64,000 nt of DNA from Phalacrocorax aristotelis (taxonomy: Eukaryota; Chordata; Aves; Suliformes; Phalacrocoracidae). The notes beneath the pieces were generated by a model. The model saw only the letters and a program-made list of their open reading frames with translations. It did not search any database and was not told the origin of the DNA. The translations under genes were made by a program, and so were the position numbers. The stretch spans positions 186,001-250,000 of the forward strand of contig NC_134297.1 in the NCBI RefSeq assembly GCF_949628215.1, given 5' to 3'. Positions 52,908 through 64,000 of this stretch are shown piece after piece. Position 1 is the stretch's first letter. Every line of letters begins with the position of its first letter.

Positions 52908-55900
52908 TTACAGGATTTCGTACTTGTCCACCAGGAAGGTGGTCTCAGCGGAAAACCTTACAGGGCTGTTCCCATCCACCTGGGTGACTTTGGTAACCTG
53001 CGGAGACAAGAGGCGCAGTGAGCTGAGCACCGAACGCCGCTCCCCACCACGGCTACGCCGCGCTTTCTGACGCTGGGGAGCTCACGGACACGGGGCCAAC
53101 CCGGCCCTTTTGAACCACACCCGGCCCTGAAAGAACCATCTTTGTTCTCAGGAAACCTGAACACAGGGGAACGATTTTCTGTGGTAAGTGTGCCTCTGCT
53201 GAAAGCGGCCTGCGAGGAGTTAAGCAGCTGTCGCTAGCTACAGTTCCGCGGGGACAGACAGACAGACAGTCACATGCCAAGAAGCGTTTCAGCTTGGAAG
53301 GCCAACGGATTCTCTAACGAAGCCTGAGGGGAATCAGCATTTGCTCAGAGGCACGAAGGCACAACTGAAGCGGCAGGCAAGCTCCGGGAAGCTGAAGCTC
53401 CGGGAAGCTGAAGCCGCCAGCACCGCCTGCTGCCGCTCCCAAACCCGGCCACCACAGAGGCTGCGTCGAGCGAAGGCTTCGGCGTCAGCAGAGCGGGCCA
53501 GCAGGGCCCCCCCCGGCCCAGCACAGCCCTTGGGAGCCAGCGGATGACTGCGGCAGCTGGAAGGAGGCAAGAGCGACATCACACCTGCAGAGCGCCAGCA
53601 GCGACCGTACCTGTATGTTGCAATAGTTCTTTTTGGAGATGAAGGAGACTTGCACCGGGAAGAAGTCGTTGGGCTGCCCCGCTATGCTGAACTCCAGGCT
53701 GCCGCTCTTGTTTTTGGCATCTATCACTGGCAGGCACCACTCGAGGAGATTTCGCCGGCTGTCGTGGCGATACTCGCCATCAATCTCCCCAATCACTGGG
53801 GCGCCGACACCAGACCTAGAGCAGGCAACGAGAAGCTGCAACAGAGAGCCACGGGACCTGCGCCAAGCTCAGAAAACGCATGTCGAGCCCGTCGGTGTGG
53901 CCAGGCTGCGAACACGAGAGGCAAAGGAACTGACGGGATCCAGGACAGCGCTCATTAGCGCTGCCCGGACAAGGAACATCACTTACGGCAAGGGGATGGC
54001 GATGATCACGTCGTTCAGCTCTAAGCTCTCCTCTTGCAACTCATATTCAATGTTGACATCACAGCTGTTCCCACTTTCTGACGGCCAGCAGTTAACTGAG
54101 GGCACAGAAACAGCACGCTGAGCCACGCAGCCTTTCTATGTGGGCCAGGGCCTCAAAAGACGACACACTTTGAAAAGCCCAGCCAAGCGATCCCCAAGAA
54201 ATTCTGACCGACGGTGTGCCCCGCTCTGGCAGCCCAGCCGCCGCAAGGCGGGCAAGAAGCCCGCAGCCCGAGGGTGAACCTCAGCCTCCCCCGCCCGAGC
54301 CCCCGGACACACGCCCGCACTCACTCGTCAGTGGAATGAAGGACTCCTCCGTGGTCTGCAACCTCCACTTCAGCACGCCCACGTCGCTGTTAATCGGGAA
54401 TGACTTCTCTGGGTTCTTCAAACCGATCTGCGATTCTGCAGTGAAGAGCTTCTTGTCCACATTCGGGTGAGTCTGAAAGGGGAACGTATGCCAGGCTGTG
54501 ATTCAAAGCCCGAGGAGAGCCGTACATAGGGAACGCGGGTTCTAGTAACACAGGCCTACGCATCCTCAACAAAACACGCGCCCGTTTTGCTCCTTGCTCA
54601 GAAGCCCCGCTGGAGCCCATCTGCTTATCAACCTGGGATTCCTTCCAAAAAAGGCCAATCCGCCAAGGAGGACTCACGCCGCTGCAATTTTCGCTCGCCA
54701 CTGTGCTGGAGACTCTGGCAAGGCACGTCGTGGGCTGACACCCGGAGAACAACTTTAACAACTCCTAAAATCTCAAAGACCATCCCGAAGACAACCTAAC
54801 GCTGCCAGGAAGAACACCCCAAAACCACAAACACACTGCTTCCCTCAGCAACCTTAACGCACCGATACGGCAGCCGCCAACCTTGATTTAAATATCATCT
54901 CTTCACAACGGCAAGCGTAAGCAGCTTTTCATGAGCTGAGGATTTTTACAAGTTAGCGTTCGAGCTACGCTAGAGACACAGGAGTCAGCGCTGGGGCTGA
55001 TCTGGTCGTCCGCCCCAAGCGGCACGCGCGGGAGCATCGTTAGGAGCTCGCTCGTGAGACATGCTGACAAGGGACCTACTACCGTACAGGCAGACCTGCA
55101 GCCAGCTACGTACAGGCCAGCTCTCAGCGAGGAGGAAGCAAAAGAGAGCATCAAAGCAGCACAACCTTTGGGGCTTGGTAAGGTCACACAAACAGAGAGG
55201 GATAGAGGGGAGGAGGCATCTCTAAGGATCTCCTGAGCTTCTACCGCTGACTGCAATCAAGGGCTCTGGCTCCAGGAACCATCTCAGAGGCAGCAGTGAC
55301 AGGACACGAGCGACCCCGAGAACAAATGGCTGTCTAGGTAATAAATTCATTCTTTGTGGGCACAGCGACTTAATTCTCACACTCCTGCTCAACAGCTAAA
55401 GCTCCCAGCACATAAGCAAGCACCAAGCAACACAGCAGGCTGCTGCAAAGTCCAAGGGAGAGCAGACGGCACGCCAACGTGCGCTACTGGACAGATAAGG
55501 CTCCAAGGGCAGGTGGGTAAGTGCCCGAGACGGCGTTTCTCAAGCGACCTTCAATCTTTTGAGCATGAGCTGGCCCTGCCTTCACGCTGCGGTAACATCT
55601 GCGGCAACCACTCCCAGTTTCAACGCATTTGCTGAGCGGGTTTGGATGGGAATGTAGGACGGTAACGCGCTCAAGTATTTCCAATAGTTTGCCCTGGAGA
55701 GCAGCAAAAGGGCGTTCAGCAGCACGGGGCACCAAACTGGCTTTACCTGTAGCTGCACTCCCCTCTTGTCTTCATTTTCTATGTGCAGGCGAATCCGTGC
55801 AAACTTCTCATCAGAAATGTGCAGCATGATCATGCCGTGCAGCTCCATGTTCTGCAGGCCTCCATCACGGCCGCAAGTCAAGGAAATTTTCTCCTCTATT

Positions 55901-58900
55901 TTCATGTGCACGCTAGACAGACAGAGAAAAAGATCCAGGTGTCTCAAGTCCCGCGCTTGGCATCTAACAGGCAAGACGAGAGGTTAGTGCCCAGCGAGGA
56001 CGGGCTACGTGTTAACGGGCAGGCGCTCCCAAGAGCGCGACGGCCCCAAAGGGAACAGCACGGATGGCACAGCGGGTGCTAACGCTGCTCCAACAGGTTA
56101 GCTCTGGGCAGGCGGCTGCACCAATACGTGTCTGCCATGGACGGAAGGCCAGCTAAACAGCAATGATACGGCATCTCGACACGCTGTCCGCTCAGAACCC
56201 CTCTGCCATACAGCAGCGTGGCTCACAGCACTACAAGGTTCTGAATTGCTACGTGTAGAACAAGCCGCGAACGCTCCCATCCGAAGCCCCAGTGAGGCGG
56301 GAGAACTCTTTGTGTCTGGGGAAAAGGAAAAGTGGCAGCTATTTTAACTCATCCGCAAGCAAAACACTGTGAAATAGGCATAGGAAAATTCCTGGCCTCA
56401 GCTAAACAGCGGTTGCACATCCCATTTTAGTTAGGGTGATTCCTAATCAAATTAGCCATCTGCTTTTTTGTGGCTATGTTTTCCCAGATTTTACCCACCA
56501 CCTTTTACAACGAAGAGGCCAAGCGAGCACGCAGGACCGCAACGGCAGGAAAAAAGCCAGTTCTCAAAACTAGAAAGGGAGTTAGCTCACGAAGCAGCAC
56601 GCGCATCACAGAGTGCGCTGCGTGAGGACTTTCAAAGCGAGGGCAATACCTACCTCTCCATGTTAACAGGAGGAGCAAGAACTTTGGCTGCTTCCGTAGA
56701 GCGCTTGCCTACGGAAGTCATGATATTTTCTCCTTCTGATTTCAGCTTGTCCACGAAGTTGTCCACCTCCTTCCCCTTAGCGCCAAGTTTCAAGGCTTTA
56801 CTGGGACCTGAAGGCCTAAACAAAAGGCGTAAGAATCTCCAAGTCAGCTCATGGCAACAGATTCCTCCATCCTCAGCTCTCTTAGTGCTGTAACCTGGCT
56901 ATCCCAACAATACGGCGCTCGCCTCTGCAGCCTTTTTTAGGGGAGAACTCCCATGGAACTGATGACCTGACGTGTAGGGTGCCAAGTTTAGATCTTGGAT
57001 TCCGTTCCAAGTATTACCAGTAGCTGGGACCTCTTTTTCTTACACAAAATGAGAAGCCCGTTGCCCACCAAAGACTCCAGAGAGGCTACGGGATGCCACT
57101 GGGGTCCACAGCACAAACCTCTTCAGCGATAAGATGGGGGGGGTCTCAAGAATATGCAACAAACACTGGCCCACAAGCACCCACGTTAAAGGCTCAGAGG
57201 TCTACACCCACCGATCGGGGGAGGCTTTACAAAGGCACAACGGTCTCTACCTGCACAGTAACCGAACGGGACGGCTACAGGGACAAAGAGCCCGTTTTAG
57301 AGAGCCCTTATTTGGGCACGTGCTTTCAGCCGCTGCTGGCTCCAGGGAACCGTTGCTACCTACTGCACGCCCACCTGGCGGGTGCCGGTGCCACTTTGGG
57401 CTTCTCCGTTTCGATGATGGTCTCTGTGATCATCGCCGCCGTTGTGCCGCCAGACACGGCCGAGCTGCCAAAGCCACCAAAACCAGGTGCCTTTTTGCCC
57501 TGTCTCTCCGCATCCCTCCTGGCCTGCTGCAATTCCTTCGCTTTGCGGCGCATCTCGGCCTTAGCTTCGCGCTCCTGAGTCTGAAAGAAAAGACAAGAGG
57601 CTGACAGGGCTTTGCAGTCTCAATCTTCAGCTGCGCAAGAGCTAAGTGCATTTGCTCACACGCCCTTTGCCAAGGAAAAGGAAACAGGAGACAGGCATTT
57701 AGTTTACAGAAAAGCCAAGTAACTTTATGACCCCTATCAAAGCAGGGCAACACCTTTGTACAAGGGGAAAAAAAAAAAAAAAAAAAAAAGGAGTTTTTCC
57801 CAGGCAGGCTGCCCCGTCGTGCCAGGCTTGCAGTTATTCAGGCTCACCTCTCGGACAGCTCGGAACACCTTTTCTTCATGCGAATCCATCTCCGTGAAGG
57901 TCCGAATTTGCGCCAGGTTGACGTTTTCACGGTAGCCCAGGGCAACAATTTCATCAAAGGCAAAAATCAGGTCGAAGCAGTGTTCGGAGATCTCGTTCTC
58001 CTCCAGAGCTCGGCAATACTCAGGGATCTAGTGAGGAAGGGAAAATATTTTAATGGAGTATTCATACGAAGACAAAGTTTTGCCATTATTAGTTTTTCTA
58101 CACTAAAATACTCATACAACCTCTTGGCTCAGCTATTGCACTAACTGGGAGGAACCTCAACACACACCGAGGACAGCAAATTTCCCAAAGATCCTCTGGT
58201 TGCGTGAGGACGGCTGCATAAGTCGATGCTCAGAAATGCACGTGAAGTAGTGCTGTACTTTTAACGATCACACGCGGTAACACCACGTTAGTTTTAGAAG
58301 GAATATGGGGTTATCTTAAGAATACAGATAATATTTAATCCTAAAACAACAACATCATCCCTTTGGTCTCGTGCCAGCCAAACCACAACTGTGGAATTTT
58401 ATTTTTTTTTTTAAACATAGTTCAAAAATACCATCGGAACTGCAAAGCTTGCTCCCAGCTCGGGAAGAGGCTCTGGAAAGCCAAGTTGCCAGGGGGAGGC
58501 AAACAGCGCTTCAGCAGCAGCTCACCACAGGCTCCCTTGTAACGACGCTGTCTCAGGCTACACATGTGCGAACACTGCGTTAAGTGACAGGCCCTTACCA
58601 CTCTAGAGAAGAGTCGGAGTGTTTCTAGGTCTTCCAGGATGTTGCTGTTCTTGGTGGTGATGAGCACCATGTAGAGCTTCTCCATCGGCTGGTAGACGTA
58701 CCGCACGCTCTCCGTTTCCACAAAAGTGTGCTGCTTCCCCGTGTTCATCAGCTTTGGGAAAGCTGCCAGCAGCCCCTCGATGCGGGTCCGAGTCATCTCC
58801 ACGAACTGCCGGGAGACGATAGCCTTCCCCGCCTTTGTGCAGACGGCTGCTGCCAACAGCACCTGTGGAGAAGGCGAGCGCTGATTACCTGGGCCTCCCA

Positions 58901-60443
58901 CACCAGGCAGCCGTAGCGAGCCCGGGGCAGCACAACTCCCTCCAAGACAGGGTCACTTCCAACCACTTTTCACCTTCACACGTACTGCACAGTCACCTGA
59001 TTTTCCTTAAAAGCAATTTTAAGCCTTTTCCTATGATTGGACCCAGGCACTAAACAACTCTAAGAGCAGGTCCACCTCTGCGTTTCCCTCTCTCCAGTCT
59101 GCTTTCTGTCCCTGTGTTACCCTGAATGAAAATTCCCAGCACTCCCGTCAGGCAGACGAGAAGAATCAGCCCGTTCCTACGCATGCAGAGGTGTGGCAAG
59201 CCCCCAGAACCCTTTAGGAGAGGCTCTGGGTTATTGAGTTTTCTGTCAGCTTGGCCCCAGCTTCCAACTAAACACAGGGGCGTTTTAAAACATGACATTT
59301 CTTCCAGTGCCGCATTTACAGTAAAGCCAGGTTAACAAATACAGACAGCTATACTACTCACAGCACTCGGGGGGCTCTCCTGGGCATTTCAGAGACGTTA
59401 GCACACTGACAATAGAAAGGTGGAGAGGCAACTGCTGGCCTACATTTTTCTCATTCCCTCAGACTACCAAGACTTCCTCCTCACACTTTCCCTCTCACAG
59501 ATCAGCTTCTTAATTAACTTTGTCAGGATAAGGCAGTTTCTGCATTTAAAATCTTTTAAATCCCCAAGCGTTGTTATGAATGGCTGTCTAACAACCAGGC
59601 GAGTGGCAGATGCTCTCCAACACAGACCGGTTTCAAGTCCCACCTCAGCCCCAGGCCCACAGCGCTCTGTGGGTGCGCCTCGGTAAGGGTGCCAGGCTCC
59701 CGCTGGACTGCCCTGGGGTGCTGCAGCTCGACACCTTGGGGGCAAACGTGTCCTCAAGTACTTACAGGTCAGGAATAAACCTCCTCGGAGCTTTATTACA
59801 GCGCTCCGGGAGCGAGCCCTCCCTGAAAGCACCGGAACCACGGTGCGGGGGAACCGGGCGGCACCAAAGATCCCCGCCGCGCCTGAGCTCGGAGCTCTTG
59901 TTGATGGAGCAACGTGTCAGCCTTTGCTGACCGAGACGGCCATCAAACGACGCTGTGGATGGGCGACAAGGTGCAGACTAGCGCTGAGAGGGGAAAAAAC
60001 CTCACGGCGTTACGCTCCGCGGCGACACGGGGGGGGGGGCTGGCGCTGGCCCGCGCTTGGCTGCACCCAGCACTCGAGGGGACAGCCTTAACGCCCCAAA
60101 GCGCCTCTGAAACAGGCGCCAGGCCGCGTACCGAAGGCCACGGCCACCCGCTCCTCGGCTGAGGGGGCACGGCGGCTCTGCGAGCTGCGCTCCGCCGCTG
60201 CCCGCCTCCCGCCCGCCCCGGCGGGCCGTGCCTGCGACCCCGCCGCCCCCGGCCGCAGCCCCGGCCCCCCGGGGGACAGACCCTGCCGCAGCCCTCAGCT
60301 CTGCCCAGCCAGGCCGCGGGGCTCCGGCATCGGCCTGCGCCGCAGGCCTGGGGCGAGGCGGGGTGGGACGGGGTGGGCCGAGGCCCCGCCCGGAGCTCCC
60401 CCGAGCCCCGCTGTACCGGGCGGCGGCGGCGGGCCCTTACCAT
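52908..60443 (-). CDS. ARCN1: Coatomer subunit delta (delta-COP, archain 1)
   Basis: Subunit of the COPI coat, which buds Golgi-to-ER and intra-Golgi vesicles. Exons (minus): 60443-60441, 58862-58599, 58027-57848, 57580-57375, 56815-56654, 55912-55747, 54472-54325, 54095-53987, 53815-53611 and 52997-52908, totalling 1,533 bases or 510 codons plus stop (human 511). Exon 1 codes only for the initiator Met. Residues 1-140 form the longin-type domain ([20 protein letters not shown]). A charged helical linker follows ([20 protein letters not shown]). The mu-homology domain runs from about residue 270 ([19 protein letters not shown]) to the C terminus LVDKYEIL. All splice sites are GT-AG. Introns show no recognised elements beyond simple repeats. 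Confidence 0.98.
53381..53412. repeat. 16-bp tandem duplication in an ARCN1 intron
   Basis: GCTCCGGGAAGCTGAA occurs twice in direct succession without mismatch, in the last ARCN1 intron. Confidence 0.9.
57768..57789. repeat. A22 mononucleotide tract
   Basis: A run of 22 A on the plus strand, in the ARCN1 intron between exons 57848 and 57580. No flanking element body or target-site duplication was recognised, so it is listed as a simple repeat. Confidence 0.85.
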
Positions 60444-60658
60444 GGCGGCGGCGGCGCTGGGCTCCGCGTCCCCTTCGGCAGCTCCACAAGATGGCGGCGC
60501 CGAGCCACGTCCCCAACCGGAAGTAGCGTCACGCACGGCGCGCGGGGCGGGGCGGGGCGCGGCACGGCGGGCGGGCGGGGGCCGCCGCTCCCGCTAGGGG
60601 GCGGGGCGGAGAGCGCGCCGCTCTAGCCGGCGGCGGGCAAGCGAGGCGGCGGGTCGCC
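60444..60658. promoter_or_regulatory. ARCN1/IFT46 bidirectional promoter
   Basis: The ARCN1 and IFT46 start codons are divergent and 215 bases apart, within a CpG island of roughly 60.0-61.2 kb. Motifs seen: a YY1-type AAGATGGCGGC (60488-60498), an ETS site CCGGAAGT (60517-60524), a CRE half-site CGTCA (60527-60531) and GC boxes from about 60545. No TATA box was seen. Confidence 0.75.
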
Positions 60659-60666
60659 ATGGCGAC
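60653..60666 (+). promoter_or_regulatory. IFT46: RFX X-box-like palindrome over the IFT46 start codon
   Basis: GTCGCCATGGCGAC is a perfect 14-bp palindrome that matches the RFX X-box layout (GTNRCC-AT-GGYAAC type) with about one mismatch. X-boxes drive ciliary genes, usually within about 150 bases of the start. Here the central ATG is also the proposed start codon. Confidence 0.5.
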
Positions 60667-63600
60667 GGCGGGGCCGCGGCGGCGGGGCGGCATGGCGGAG
60701 CGGCGGGCGGCGGTGAGCGGGCCGGGCCGGGGCGGGGGGTCCGCGGCGGGCCGCCGCCGCCTCACCGCGCCTCTCCGCACAGACGCGCCTCGTCGAGAAT
60801 CAGCCGTACGACGAGAGCCTGGAGCTGCCGGAGGCCGAGGAGGCGGGCGGGGCGGCGGGCAGGCCGGCCGGGGCCCGCGGGGAGGGCCCCTCCCGCCGGA
60901 CGGGGCTGCCCGGGGCCGGCGGCGATCGAAGCAGCGACGAGGAGGGCAGCGGCGGCAAGGTAGGCGCGGGGCCGGCTCGGCGAGGCCCGGCGGGCCCGGG
61001 CCCGGCTCGGCACGACCCGGTAGCACCCGGCCCCTCTCCCCTAGGAGAAGGCAGCGGCCCGCTCAGCGCCTCCCGCCGCCCTCAGCGAGGAGGAGGAGGA
61101 TGAGGACGACGACAACTCGGAGGAGGAAGAGGAGGATTCCTCCGAAAGCAGCTCTGAGGACGACTCGGAGGAGCACGGGGCTGCGCCGGAGGGGTAAGTG
61201 GCGCTACCGGCTGCAGGAACCGGGATCCGCTGGCGGGCAGGCGCCGTGCGGGGCCCTTTCGGCTCCGCGGGTGTGCTCGTCTCCCCGCGGGGGCGAGCGT
61301 GGCCGTGGGCATCGGGCCAGGCAGCTCCTTCCTTCGTGTGAGCAACAGCAGGCACCCGGGGCCGCTCTTTGGAGGACCCCCGTGCCCTGCACGGCTGGGA
61401 GCGACCGAAGGTGTTGGCCAACCTCCTGTCCCGGCTTTGGCCCAGGCTGGCAGCGGATGCCCAAGAAAGAAAAGGAACATCTCTCACACATCATTCATCT
61501 CCGGCTAACCTTCCTCCTCTTCCACTGTTTTCAATTCTAAAACCGTTGCTAAACCCCCTAGTTTAGTCCCAACTCCCGACTGCCTCTGTGCAGATCACTC
61601 ATCCCCCTTTTGACAGCCCCATGACAAGTCTGTGTAACCACAAGCACTGTCTGGCCCTGAAGTACCTTTTTTGGCCAGGAGGCCCAAGGCAAATCGCGGC
61701 CCAAGAGCGTCATTCCCGCGCAAGAAGACATTTTAAGAGAGGGCTTACTAGCTTGTGTTTCAGCTTCCTCAAAAAGGGTCCCAGGTCCTGGTTGTACAGC
61801 ACCTTCTACAAGTTAATCTCTGCCCATGTTTCTCTTGCTTTCTTTAGTGACTTCAACTTATCAGATTATGACTATTTGCCAGTATCTTCTGAAATCAAAG
61901 AACTCTTTGAGTACATCAAGAGGTGAGCGGAAGGGGCTTTAGCCCGCTCTTGACTCTCCTTTGCGTTGTGGCAAGTTGTGCAGGGCAGCTTGCAGTCACC
62001 CGCGCTGTGGTGCTGGTGTTTTGCAGGTACACTCCCAAAACGATAGAGATCGAGCACAAGCTGCAGCCTTTTATTCCAGACTTTATTCCCGCAGTTGGAG
62101 ACATCGACGCGTTCCTAAAGGTACAATCGCTTCAGGTTCCTCTGTGCCTCCCGCCGCACAAGCCCAAAGGACCTGTCCTCAGTGCGAGAGGGGCACCGGA
62201 GGCCAGCCTGTCCCTGCAGCCCCAGCTTTCCCCACTTTGGACTCCCGTAGAAAAGAGCGTCTCTGTTTATCTGCAGGTTCCCCGTCCCGACGGCAAGCCT
62301 GATAACCTTGGCCTGCTGGTCCTGGACGAGCCGTCGACGAAGCAGTCGGATCCCACCGTGCTCTCCCTTTGGCTGACGGAGAACTCCAAGCAGCACAACA
62401 TCACAGTGAGTTGTGGAGATGGAGGGAGGAGGCGCTTGCTCCATGCCGGCTGTAGCAAAAACATTGCGTTTTACTTTTGTCTACATGGCTATCGTTGTTG
62501 CAGCACAGCTGATAACTTGGCCTTAACAAGCAGAAAAAACTAACCTTTTTCTTTAAGCTATAGCTTTAAACTGCAGCGGATCTAAGCCTTGCTTCAGGCA
62601 AGTCTTGGTACAGACTTTGGATCTGTTACCTTCAGGTGAAGCTTTGTTTCCTTTCGGTTGTCACTGCCTAGTTTTACTCCGTGTTTTGTTTGCCAGCTGC
62701 TCCTCTGGCTGCAGAAATCGGTCGGTACGGTGCAACTGGGAAAGAGATATCGCGTAGTTTGTCAGGAGCGAACGCAGGGTTTGCAAAGAGCCCCAAAACA
62801 CCAGAGCACTCTCAGGTTTCTGTTTCCGTTTTTAGCAGCAGATAAAAGTGAAGAGTTTGGAGAATGCAGAAAAGAACCCCAAAGCCATCGACAGCTGGAT
62901 TGAAAGTATCAGCGAGCTGCACCGCTGCAAACCTCCTGCCACGGTCCATTACAGCAGGTGAGCCGTCGCCTCAGCTTTGCTTCACACGCGCTTGTACAGC
63001 GCAAGCTCGGCTCAGCGGGCGGCTGGTAGCAAAGTCCAGGAGCGCCGAGCAGAACTCTCAAAATACCTCCAAGAGGGAGAAGACGTGCTGATCGTCAGGG
63101 TAGTCGTACCACGCGTGTGTGTAGGGCATCGGTTTGCCTCCCTGCGCTCCTCTTTCCCGAGGTAACTTGAATCAGTTTAACTGACAGCTAGCGCACAGGA
63201 CGTGCAACTTAAGCTCAGGCTTGTTTTGATCAAGGAAAATGCCCGGGCAGACCCTCGGCAGACGTGCAGGTCTCTCGGCTGGTTGGAACCGAGGCTGCCC
63301 CGTTTACAGCCGCCCGGCAGCGGGAAGCTGTTTCCGTTGCGTGTGATCCTGAAGTTCATGCCCTTTCCTTCCCTGGCAGGCCAATGCCCGACATCGAGAC
63401 CCTCATGCAGGAATGGTCACCGGAATTTGAGGAGCTCTTGGGAAAGGTATGTTGTCCGAGCAATAAGTGGTTAGCTCCGTGTGCGGCATTAGGAACCGTC
63501 TTCCATGAAAGCTGGGCTCCTGTTCTGTTTTGGGCTCCTGGCCCGCAGCCCGGCCTGTTCAGGCGTATTCCTACTGACCGTTCCTCCCTTGCCAGAAGTC

Positions 63601-64000
63601 GGGGGAGCAGCCTGACGCCTGCCTTCCCGGCCACTGCCCGTGAGGCCTCTTGTGCTCGGCCCACAGTCCGGCCCGGGCTCCGGCCGTGCGGAAGCAGAGC
63701 TGACAGCCCAGTCTGTTCCAGGTGGGCCTCCCGACCGCGGAGATGAACTGTGACCTGGCCGAATACATCGACATGATATGTGGTAAGCAGGGGAGACTGG
63801 GCTGAAGACGCGCGCGTGCTGCTGGCCTGGCACTGTCGTGCTTAAAGCAAGAGACCTCTAGGTGCAGGCTCAGCCCCGCGTAGCCCAGATTGTTCTCCAC
63901 TGCCTTCAGTAGGAAGCAGGCTCTTGTACCGCAGGTGCCTGCGGTCCTTGATGAGCAAAGGCCCAAGTAATGGGGGGCAGCTCGGCCTTTCCTTGCAGCA
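60659..64000 (+). CDS. IFT46: Intraflagellar transport protein 46 (IFT46), 3' end beyond window
   Basis: Subunit of the IFT-B train that carries cargo into cilia. Exons: 60659-60712, 60783-60959, 61045-61193, 61848-61922, 62027-62120, 62277-62405, 62836-62957, 63380-63446, 63722-63782 and a tenth starting at 63999, where the window ends two bases later. The open frame covers 309 codons. The first three exons give an Ala/Gly-rich then very acidic N terminus. The conserved core starts around YLPVSSEIKELFEYI and includes FIPDFIPAVGDIDAFLK, PRPDGKPDNLGLLVLDEPS and MPDIETLMQEWSPEFEELL. ATG 60659 has the better start context; an in-frame ATG at 60692 (MAERRAA) would also work. The N-terminal region is longer than the human one I recall. 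Confidence 0.96.

Overview
This is vertebrate nuclear DNA, almost certainly from a bird. Eight protein-coding genes sit in 64 kb with short introns, CpG-rich promoters and almost no recognisable transposable elements. That density and GC content suggest an avian microchromosome, probably the counterpart of chicken chromosome 24 and of human 11q23.3. The species cannot be fixed from the sequence alone. Gene names rest on translating spliced exons and comparing them with family sequences from memory; no database search was run.

Layout, left to right: the last coding exon and 3' UTR of CENATAC/CCDC84 (+, 415-1075); RPS25 (-, 1466-3397); TRAPPC4 (+, 3484-5195), divergent from RPS25; SLC37A4 (-, 5300-13615), tail-to-tail with TRAPPC4; HYOU1 (-, 13905-28972); PHLDB1 (-, about 29.6-51.26 kb); ARCN1 (-, about 51.27-60.48 kb); and IFT46 (+, 60659 to past the window end), divergent from ARCN1. 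Complete reading frames with consistent splice phases could be assembled for RPS25 (125 aa), TRAPPC4 (219 aa), SLC37A4 (429 aa), HYOU1 (998 aa), ARCN1 (510 aa) and PHLDB1 (1,274 aa for the core exon set, more with cassette exons). IFT46 is open for 309 codons and continues beyond the window.

The genes are not an operon, but several share secretory-pathway biology. TRAPPC4 tethers vesicles, ARCN1 is a COPI coat subunit, HYOU1 is an ER chaperone and SLC37A4 is the ER glucose-6-phosphate transporter. PHLDB1 anchors microtubules at the cortex, IFT46 is a ciliary train subunit, RPS25 is ribosomal and CENATAC is a minor-spliceosome factor. RPS25/TRAPPC4 and ARCN1/IFT46 each share a short bidirectional promoter.

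Main points of interest: the HYOU1-PHLDB1 adjacency, which one inversion relative to the human order explains; a 66-base SLC37A4 cassette exon resembling the mammalian brain-variant exon; an exact ERSE-II stress element upstream of HYOU1; four phase-0 cassette exons in PHLDB1; a CpG island with a (GCC)10 tract and a consensus donor inside the PHLDB1 FHA-coding region; and an RFX X-box-like palindrome over the IFT46 start codon.
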